Shown here in pieces: positions 25,394 through 31,307 of a stretch of 64,000 bases of DNA. Position 1 is the first letter of the stretch. Every line of letters begins with the position of its first letter. Both the position numbers and the translations under genes were made by a program. The notes below the pieces were generated by a model. That model ran no database searches, was not told the origin of the DNA, and saw only the letters and a list, made by a program, of their open reading frames with translations. Source of the stretch: Streptomyces sp. CoH27 (GTDB taxonomy: Bacteria > Actinomycetota > Actinomycetes > Streptomycetales > Streptomycetaceae); NCBI RefSeq assembly GCF_020181035.1, contig NZ_JAIQYY010000019.1, positions 134,063-198,062 on the forward strand, in the 5' to 3' direction.

Positions 25394-26308
25394 ATGCGCA
25401 TCTTCGTGACCGGCGCCTCCGGCTGGATCGGATCCGCCGTCGTTCCCGAGCTTCTCGACGCCGGACACCAGGTCGTCGGGCTCGCCCGCTCCGACACCTC
25501 CGCCGCCGCGCTCACCGAGGCCGGCGCCGACGTCGTCCGCGGCACCGTCGACGACCTCGACGTCCTGCGGGAGGCGGCCGCCGCCTCCGACGGGGTGATC
25601 CATCTCGCCTTCAAACACGACATCGCCTTCTCCGGCGACTTCCAGGGCGCGGCCGAGGCCGACCGCCGCGCCGTCGACGCCGTCGGCGAGGCGCTCGCCG
25701 GCACCGACCGGCCCTTCGTCCTGGCCTCCGGCGTGGCCGGTCTCGCGCCCGGCCGGCGGGCGACGGAGCGGGACATGCCGACCGTCGACGGCTCACCCCT
25801 CTCCGTCCGGGCGGCCACCTCCCTGGCCGCGCTCGGCCTCGCTTCGCGCGGCGTCCGCTCGTCCGTGGTGCGGCTCTCCCCGACCTGCCACGGCGAGGGG
25901 GACAACGGATTCATGGCGACCCTGATCGCCACCGCCCGCGCCAAGGGCGTCTCGGGCTATCTCGGGGACGGCACCAACCGCTGGCCGGCCGTGCACCGCC
26001 TCGACGCCGCCCGGCTGTTCCGTCTGGCGGTCGAGAAGGCGCCCGCGGGCGCGGTGCTGCACGGCGCCGCCGAGGAGGGCGTCGCCCTCAGCGAGGTCGC
26101 CGAGGTGATCGGCCGCCATCTGGGTGTCCCGGTGACCTCGGTGGCCCCCGAAGCCGCGGCGGAGCACTTCGGCTGGATGGGCGGCTTCGTCGGCCTCGAC
26201 GCCCCGGTGTCGAGCACCCTCACCCGCGACCTGCTCGACTGGCAGCCGGCCCACCCCGGCCTTCTGGACGACCTCGACAAGGGGCACTACTTCCACACCA
26301 CGGGCTGA
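25394..26308 (+). CDS. NAD-dependent epimerase/SDR (extended or atypical) family oxidoreductase
   Basis: 304 residues with the N-terminal nucleotide-binding motif FVTGASGWIGSAVVPELLDAGHQVVGLARS (TGxxGxxG). The acidic and binding-loop residues follow (GTVDDLDVLREAAAASDGVIHLAF). The Tyr-x3-Lys catalytic pair of classical SDRs is not seen in the expected region, where SVRAATSLAALGLASRGVRSSVVRLSPTCHG appears, so it may be an atypical reductase or NmrA-like sensor. ATG 25394 follows the divergent operator region. Its substrate is unknown; substrates of such pairs are often small electrophiles or quinones. Confidence 0.88.
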   Translation: MRIFVTGASGWIGSAVVPELLDAGHQVVGLARSDTSAAALTEAGADVVRGTVDDLDVLREAAAASDGVIHLAFKHDIAFSGDFQGAAEADRRAVDAVGEALAGTDRPFVLASGVAGLAPGRRATERDMPTVDGSPLSVRAATSLAALGLASRGVRSSVVRLSPTCHGEGDNGFMATLIATARAKGVSGYLGDGTNRWPAVHRLDAARLFRLAVEKAPAGAVLHGAAEEGVALSEVAEVIGRHLGVPVTSVAPEAAAEHFGWMGGFVGLDAPVSSTLTRDLLDWQPAHPGLLDDLDKGHYFHTTG

Positions 26309-26408
26309 TCACCGCCCGGCCCAGCGCTCCGATCGGGCCATTTCCAGGATCGTCCACCAGAAGGGACGTACGAACTGCGCAACGGCGCCGACGAGTTCTG
26401 ACGCCGGA

Positions 26409-26457
26409 CACGGCGGTCCCGCCCCGCGCCGCTCACGGGCCGGACGGGACCGCCGTG
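26409..26457. terminator. Bidirectional hairpin between convergent genes
   Basis: CACGGCGGTCCCG (26409-26421) pairs perfectly with CGGGACCGCCGTG (26445-26457), 13 bp, 23-base loop. It lies between the epimerase (+) stop at 26308 and the hypothetical gene (-) stop at 26465, so it can serve both transcripts. Confidence 0.75.
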
Positions 26458-26464
26458 GGTGTGC

Positions 26465-27481
26465 CTAGGGCCGGGCGCGGGCGAGCGGCTCGTCGCCGGG
26501 TTCACCGCCCCGGCCGTAGACGCCGATCACGAGCGGGCCGGCCTCCCCGACGGCGGCCCAGGCGTCACCGGCCCGCTGGAACTCGAACTCGGTCCGGCTC
26601 CCGTCCACTTCGATGCCGAGCGTCGTCGGCCACGTGTGTTCCGGCCCGAGCCGTCCCGCCTCGCGGAAGGCGGCCTCGGCCTCGGCGTCGTCGGGACCGG
26701 CCGGGAACGCGAAACGGTCGGGGTCCGGCCGGAACGCCAGGTGCAGGGCGCCCGCGAGACACTCGACACGGGCCTCGGCGAAGGCGTTCTGGAGCCCGTG
26801 AAATCCGTACCGGTTGGAGTCGACGGGCCGCCAGGTCGATACGACGACGGTGGCTCCCGCAGCCGTACGGTACGCGTGGCTGACGAACCACAAGGGCTTC
26901 TCGGGCTTGCCCTCCACGGTGCCCCACCCTTCCAGCCAGCGCTCCGCAGCCCCGTGTGCGAGGCCGTGAACGGGGAATTCCTGCCCCTCATACGGGAGTT
27001 CGGGCTGGAGCCCTGGCCCTCTCAGCGCGGCCAGTCGAGGCAGGGCGTAGGCCCGGTCCCAGTCGTCCAGGTGGTGGCCGGAGGAAGAGAGGAAGCTCCG
27101 CAGCAGCGCGGCGCCCTCGCCCACGTACTGGGGTGCGAGCCGGGCCAGCGCGTACGCGCCGTCGATGTTCTCCCACTGCTCGACATAGCCCCGGTACTCG
27201 TTGGCCACGAGCCGCAGGGAACCGGCGGCACTTTTGACGTGGTCGCCGCCGAGGGATGCGCGAATGCGAGCGGCCTCGATGCGCCGCGCGGATCCGACGT
27301 GCTGGTTGCTCGTGAAGACGAGCCCGAGCCGGGTCGCCGCCTCGCCGGAGTACCGCGGCCCCAGCGCGATCAGCCGCCGCGCCCCCTCCAGTATGGCGTC
27401 TGCGTCGACGCGCCACTCGGTGTCGAGCAGCCGCCGCGCCTCGCGCACGTCCGCGCTGTCGTCGTGCTCCCCGTTCGTCAC
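26465..27481 (-). CDS. Hypothetical protein with helical repeats and a C-terminal beta-rich domain
   Basis: 338 residues, no family recognised. The N-terminal ~165 residues are helical, with two related segments, GARRLIALGPRYSGEAATRL and YALARLAPQYVGEGAALLRS, suggesting HEAT/TPR-like repeats. The C-terminal half (KPLWFVSHAYRTAAGATVVV, then TWPTTLGIEVDGSRTEFEFQ and AGPLVIGVYGRGG) appears beta-rich. Codon use and GC bias match neighbouring genes, supporting a real protein. The ATG at 27481 follows a weak GAGGGGGAGAA ribosome-binding sequence. It may belong to the SUKH/SMI1-like world of contact or immunity proteins, but that is speculation. Confidence 0.7.
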   Translation of the reverse strand: MTNGEHDDSADVREARRLLDTEWRVDADAILEGARRLIALGPRYSGEAATRLGLVFTSNQHVGSARRIEAARIRASLGGDHVKSAAGSLRLVANEYRGYVEQWENIDGAYALARLAPQYVGEGAALLRSFLSSSGHHLDDWDRAYALPRLAALRGPGLQPELPYEGQEFPVHGLAHGAAERWLEGWGTVEGKPEKPLWFVSHAYRTAAGATVVVSTWRPVDSNRYGFHGLQNAFAEARVECLAGALHLAFRPDPDRFAFPAGPDDAEAEAAFREAGRLGPEHTWPTTLGIEVDGSRTEFEFQRAGDAWAAVGEAGPLVIGVYGRGGEPGDEPLARARP

Positions 27482-27639
27482 GCCGTTCTCCCCCTCGGTC
27501 CGGCAGACATCTCGATCCTGCTCGTTGCACGGTTCTCCTCGAAGGGTACGGCGAGTTGGCGGCCGTGGATCGGCCCGCGACGGCCGGCGTGCATGCGCCG
27601 CAGGCCACCGCTCCGCGTGACCGTGCGGGTCGGCACGAC

Positions 27640-28356
27640 TCAGGTGAGGTTCAGCAGGCCCAGGTAGACGTCGAGTCGCGTGGCCGCCCGGAGCATGGCC
27701 AGGCCCTGTGCGGTGAGTTTGCGTTGCCAGGCCTCCAGGGAGGCGGCCAGTGCGTCGGTGCCGCCCGCTGTCCGGATCTGCCGGACGACCATGGCGATGT
27801 GATCCAGCGGATAGCCGCCGCGCCGCAGGAGGTGCGCCAGCTCGGCGTCGCGGACGTCGGCGGCGTCGAAGACGCGGTATCCGGTGGCGGGATCCCGGGC
27901 GGGGTCGAGAATGCCGGCCTCTTCCCAGTTGCGCACGGTCGCCGGGGTGATGCCGAGCTGGTGCGCGAGTTCGCCGACGGTTCGGGTGCCGGCGTCCGGT
28001 GACGGTGTCGGAGCGGAGCCGGACTCGGCGGTCAGGTGAGTCACCGCGTCGCGCACCGCGTCGAGGGTGTCCCGGTCGCGCAGCAACTGGCTGTGGCCGC
28101 GGTCGATGATCGTCAGGGCGTCGTCGAGCGCGTCCCGGTGGAGCGCGTTCATGATCTGGCCGCCGACCGCGTGACCGTACGCCGGGACGAGCGCGAGGAA
28201 GGCGCGGAGCGCCGCCGCGTGCACCTCGGTGTAGATGCGGTAGCCGCTCCGGGTGCGCTCGGCGGGAGGGATGAATCCGTCCCGCTCGTAGTTGCGGACC
28301 GCCTGGGTCGAGATGCCGTGCTCACGCGCGAGGTCCGCCGGACGGAAGGTGCTCAT
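27640..28356 (-). CDS. TioE-type transcriptional regulator with two MerR domains
   Basis: 238 residues with two MerR helix-turn-helix domains. The first is residues ~3-70 (FRPADLAREHGISTQAVRNYERDGFIPPAERTRSGYRIYT); the second is ~125-195 (RTVGELAHQLGITPATVRNWEEAGILDPARDPATGYRVF). A duplicated MerR head in one chain is the feature of TioE-family regulators, first named from thiocoraline producers. ATG 28356 is chosen over 28401 because the domain begins there. It is divergent from an erythromycin-esterase-like gene, with repeats in the 93-base gap, so it probably controls that gene. The ligand is likely a hydrophobic drug-like molecule. Confidence 0.92.
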   Translation of the reverse strand: MSTFRPADLAREHGISTQAVRNYERDGFIPPAERTRSGYRIYTEVHAAALRAFLALVPAYGHAVGGQIMNALHRDALDDALTIIDRGHSQLLRDRDTLDAVRDAVTHLTAESGSAPTPSPDAGTRTVGELAHQLGITPATVRNWEEAGILDPARDPATGYRVFDAADVRDAELAHLLRRGGYPLDHIAMVVRQIRTAGGTDALAASLEAWQRKLTAQGLAMLRAATRLDVYLGLLNLT

Positions 28357-28357
28357 C

Positions 28358-28442
28358 GGTTGAGACTTTACGCCATGGCCCGCCGAAGCTTCCGGGGGCA
28401 CCTCTCGCTCAAAGTATCAACCGAGCTTTCAAAGATACGATT
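28358..28442. promoter_or_regulatory. Repeat elements between TioE-type regulator and esterase gene
   Basis: GGTTGAGACTTT (28358-28369) is the inverted copy of AAAGTATCAACC (28411-28422) with one mismatch, and AAAGATACGATT (28431-28442) is a related direct copy twenty bases further on. This AT-rich gap contains both promoters. MerR-type regulators bind such sites between -35 and -10, so these are likely operators. Confidence 0.55.
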
Positions 28443-28449
28443 GAGGCTC

Positions 28450-29601
28450 ATGACTCAGGACATCCGAGACTTCGTCACCCCTTCGTGCGAACTGCTGGCG
28501 CTGGGCGAGCCGACACACCAGGAGCCCGCCTTCGGCCGGGTCCGCAACGAGCTGTTCGCCCAGCTGGTCGGGGGCGGCTTCCGGTCCATCGCCCTGGAGA
28601 CCGACCGCGTGGCCGCGCTCGCCGTGAACGACTACGTCCAGGGAGGAGCAGGCAGCCTCGACACGGTGCTCAGCGAGGGCTTCTCCCACGGCTGGGGCGC
28701 GCTGGAGCCCAACAGGCGGCTGATCGCCTGGATGCGGGACCACAACCGCAACCGGCCGCCGGAGCAGCGGCTGGCCTTCCACGGCTTCGACACCCCGACG
28801 GAGAACTACAGCGCCCCCAGCCCGCGCGCCTACCTGGAACACGCCCGCGCCTATCTCGGCCTCGACCTCGACCTCACCCGCCTCACCGGCGACGACGAAC
28901 GGTGGAGCCGCGCGGAGGCGGTCATGGACCCGGCCATGTCACCCGGCGCCACGGCCGAGGCCGGGCAGCTTCGGCTGATCGCGGACGACATGCTCACCTC
29001 GCTCTACACCCGCGCACCCGAACTCATCGAGTCCACCTCACGCGAGCGGTGGCTGCGGGCCCGGACCCACCTCACCGCCGGTCTCGGCCTGCTGCGCTAC
29101 CACCATGAGTCGGCACGGCAGCCCCTCGACACCAGCCCCAGGGTCACCGCGCTGCTCGCCGTCCGGGACGCCCACATGGTCCAGAACCTGCTGGACATCC
29201 GGGACATCGAGGCGGAACGGGGACCCACCCTGGTCTTCGCCAACAACGGCCATCTGCAGCGCACCATGAGCGGCTGGCATCTGGGCGAGGTAGGGGCCGA
29301 CTGGTGGGGCGCCGGTTCCGTCCTGGCCCACCTGCTCGGCGAGCGGTATCTCTTCGTCGTGGGCAGCCTCGGCCGCAGCGAAGCCCTCGGCCTCGGCGCT
29401 CCCGCGCCGGACACCTACGAGGGCCTCCTCCAGGCCCGCTTCCCCACCTGGGCACTGACCGCGCCCAGCACACTCGCTCCCGCCCGCGTCCGGACCGACA
29501 CCGAACCGCGGCAGGGCTACGCCCCTCTCGCCCAGGCCACGCTCGACACGGCGGACGCGGTCCTGCACATCGGCGACGGCACGGCCGCGGCACACACATG
29601 A
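28450..29601 (+). CDS. Erythromycin esterase family protein
   Basis: 383 residues. The first active-site segment is ELLALGEPTHQEPAFGRVRNELFAQL (residues ~15-40), followed by IALETDRVAALAVNDYVQGG, then AVRDAHMVQNL and LVFANNGHLQRT near the C-terminus, which supply the Glu and His residues used by EreA/EreB-type esterases. The usual GEATHG is GEPTHQ here. Members hydrolyse macrolide lactones or act on unknown esters; the pairing with a TioE-type MerR regulator suggests a drug-inducible detoxification unit. ATG 28450 follows a weak TTGAGG. Macrolide inactivation is an inference. Confidence 0.88.
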   Translation: MTQDIRDFVTPSCELLALGEPTHQEPAFGRVRNELFAQLVGGGFRSIALETDRVAALAVNDYVQGGAGSLDTVLSEGFSHGWGALEPNRRLIAWMRDHNRNRPPEQRLAFHGFDTPTENYSAPSPRAYLEHARAYLGLDLDLTRLTGDDERWSRAEAVMDPAMSPGATAEAGQLRLIADDMLTSLYTRAPELIESTSRERWLRARTHLTAGLGLLRYHHESARQPLDTSPRVTALLAVRDAHMVQNLLDIRDIEAERGPTLVFANNGHLQRTMSGWHLGEVGADWWGAGSVLAHLLGERYLFVVGSLGRSEALGLGAPAPDTYEGLLQARFPTWALTAPSTLAPARVRTDTEPRQGYAPLAQATLDTADAVLHIGDGTAAAHT

Positions 29602-29670
29602 GGCTCGCTCGACCCGTGGTCCGTGACCGGCGTACCCGCGACGGCACCCCGAGCACACGAACCCCCTTGT

Positions 29671-29697
29671 GCCGCCGCGCCCTTCGGGTGCGGCGGC
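29671..29697. terminator. Strong UUC-loop hairpin at the end of lanC
   Basis: GCCGCCGCGCCC-TTC-GGGTGCGGCGGC forms a 12-bp stem with a single G-T wobble. It directly abuts the lanC stop at 29698 and also lies 70 bases after the esterase (+) stop, so it can terminate both convergent transcripts. Confidence 0.8.
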
Positions 29698-30921
29698 TCA
29701 GCGCAGCCCGAGACAGGGCAGCCACGTCCGTGCGGCGCCCTGTCCCGCGGTGAGCAGGGCACTCAGCGCGCCGGCCGCCCCGCCGAGGAGTCCCCTGGCC
29801 TCCTGGCCGAAGCTGTACAGCTCGGGCAGGCGGCCCAGCAGCCGGCCGAGCAGCCGCGCCTTCAGCTCGGCTGCCACCGGGAGGCCGGCGTGGTGGTCGA
29901 AGGCGTCGGCCACGGCCAGGACGCCCGCCGCGCCGTGGCACAGGGCCAGGACGTCGGCGGGGCGGTCGCCGAAGAGGTGGAAGCTCTCGTCGTAGCGTTC
30001 GGCGAGCGTGGCGAAGGCGCCGGCGGCCCAGGTGGCCGCCTCCGGGTCGCCCAGCGCGTCCGCCGCGTCCCACAGCGCCCAGGACACCCCGGGCGTGCCG
30101 TAGCACCAGGCCTGGCGGGCGCGGGGCCCGGCGGGCGGCGGTCCGTCGAGCCCGGCGCCGTCCCAGGTGCGCAGAGAGCGGGCGTCGTCGAAGGACTGGC
30201 GCATCAGCCACCGGGTGGTGTGGCGCAGGGCACGGGTCAGTTCGGGGCGGGGGCCCAGGTGGCGGACGGCGGCCGTGAGCGCGGCGACGACGCCGGCTGT
30301 TCCGTGCCCCATGCCGGTGTTGATCCGTCCGTCCAGCCAGTCGAGGTGGGGATGTCCGGCATAGCCCGCCGTCCGCAGTCGTGGCAGGTCGTCCGCGTCG
30401 CACAGTGCGGCCAAGTGGTCGGCGAACGGCACGAGGTCAGCCGGTTCAGGCTGGGTGCCGGCGCACAGCGCGAGCAGAGTCCCGGAGGGCCCGACGATCA
30501 GGTCGTAGTCGGGGAAGGAGACGCGGTCGCGCCGCCAGCCCCGGGCCGGCGCGGTGCGGACGAGCTGGTCGCGCAACCGGTCGGCGGCCAGGTTCAGTTG
30601 GGGGTGCAGCCGGGCGCCCAGCCGCAGGCCCACAAGGGTTCCGGCCAGCCCTCCGTCGTACAGGCCGCGATGGCCCGGCCCCTGTCCGGCGGTGCGGGCC
30701 CACACGGCCACCGCGCGGGCCGCCGTCCCGGCGCTCCCCGGCGGCCCCACGTCATGCAACAGGGCGGCCAGGACGGGGATTCCGGGATCGGACGGATGCC
30801 CGTCGCACACGCCGCCGTCACTCCCGCCGGCGGACCAGACGTCCAGGAGCCGGCCGACGAGCGCGGTGAGGGCGGTGAGGGCGGTGCCGGTGTACGGCGC
30901 ATGCTGGGTGCCCTGCGGCAT
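29698..30921 (-). CDS. lanC: Lanthionine synthetase C family cyclase (LanC)
   Basis: 407 residues, usual LanC size, forming a double alpha-barrel with seven GG-type turns (GLYDGGLAGTLVGLRLG, LIVGPSGTLLALC, NTGMGHGTAGVVAALTAAV, WCYGTPGVSWALWDAA, LCHGAAGVLAV, LLGGAAGALSAL). Zinc ligands are Cys273 in QAWCYGTPG, Cys328 and His329 in ALCHGAAG; His206 in MGHGTAG is the catalytic-site His. It catalyses Michael addition of Cys thiols to dehydrated Ser/Thr in the precursor. It is last in the operon, 215 bases downstream of the precursor and separated from it by two strong hairpins. Confidence 0.94.
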   Translation of the reverse strand: MPQGTQHAPYTGTALTALTALVGRLLDVWSAGGSDGGVCDGHPSDPGIPVLAALLHDVGPPGSAGTAARAVAVWARTAGQGPGHRGLYDGGLAGTLVGLRLGARLHPQLNLAADRLRDQLVRTAPARGWRRDRVSFPDYDLIVGPSGTLLALCAGTQPEPADLVPFADHLAALCDADDLPRLRTAGYAGHPHLDWLDGRINTGMGHGTAGVVAALTAAVRHLGPRPELTRALRHTTRWLMRQSFDDARSLRTWDGAGLDGPPPAGPRARQAWCYGTPGVSWALWDAADALGDPEAATWAAGAFATLAERYDESFHLFGDRPADVLALCHGAAGVLAVADAFDHHAGLPVAAELKARLLGRLLGRLPELYSFGQEARGLLGGAAGALSALLTAGQGAARTWLPCLGLR

Positions 30922-30976
30922 GGCATCTCCTCGGGGGTGCTCGGTTGCGGCGCTCCGGAGCTATGACGGGGGCCGG

Positions 30977-31024
30977 CCGGCGTCCCGCCCGGGCGGGATC
31001 CGGAGGGGCCGGGCGGGACGCCGG
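30977..31024 (-). terminator. 16-bp perfect hairpin upstream of lanC
   Basis: CCGGCGTCCCGCCCGG (30977-30992) pairs over its full length with CCGGGCGGGACGCCGG (31009-31024), 16-base loop. It is the second of two hairpins between precursor and cyclase genes. In an operon this would act as a partial terminator or RNA-stabilising end, giving more precursor than cyclase message. Confidence 0.75.
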
Positions 31025-31030
31025 TACTGC

Positions 31031-31064
31031 GGTCTCATGCCACGAACGCTCGCGGCATGAGACC
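31031..31064 (-). terminator. 11-bp perfect hairpin after the lanthipeptide precursor
   Basis: GGTCTCATGCC (31031-31041) pairs with GGCATGAGACC (31054-31064) over a 12-base loop, inside which CGA/TCG can add three more pairs. It lies 73 bases past the precursor stop and seven bases from the next hairpin. Confidence 0.7.
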
Positions 31065-31136
31065 ATCCCGGACAGGCCTCGGGGCACCCTTGCCGCGCCC
31101 TGAGGCCGCCGGCGGAAGCGATCTACCGGCGGATCG

Positions 31137-31307
31137 TCAGCAGACGACGCCGCTACAGATCACCACGGTGTCGCAGACGAGGACCGTGCACACACCGCTG
31201 CAGCCACCGGTGTCGGCCTCCACCGACGGCAGGGTGCTCTCGGTGATCCGGGCCTCCAGGTCACCGATGAGGGCGTCGAGGTCGGAGAGTTGCATGGCTT
31301 CGGGCAT
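31137..31307 (-). CDS. lanA: Class I lanthipeptide precursor peptide
   Basis: 56 residues. The leader (residues 1 to ~31) is acidic and lacks Cys: MPEAMQLSDLDALIGDLEAR, with LSDLD in the position of the FNLD/FDLD box recognised by LanB. The core has five Cys (36, 40, 45, 51, 56), each preceded three or four residues earlier by Ser/Thr: T33-C36, S37-C40, T41-C45, T47-C51, S52-C56. These could form five consecutive rings covering nearly the whole core, with only Asp46 between them. AAGGAGG lies six bases before ATG 31307. The start overlaps the end of lanB by 47 bases, so translation is coupled. Confidence 0.9.
   Translation of the reverse strand: MPEAMQLSDLDALIGDLEARITESTLPSVEADTGGCSGVCTVLVCDTVVICSGVVC

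Noticed and set aside
26309..26400. Short frame ending YELRNGADEF after the epimerase stop
   Set aside because: It is read-through of the epimerase frame beyond its stop codon with no start of its own.
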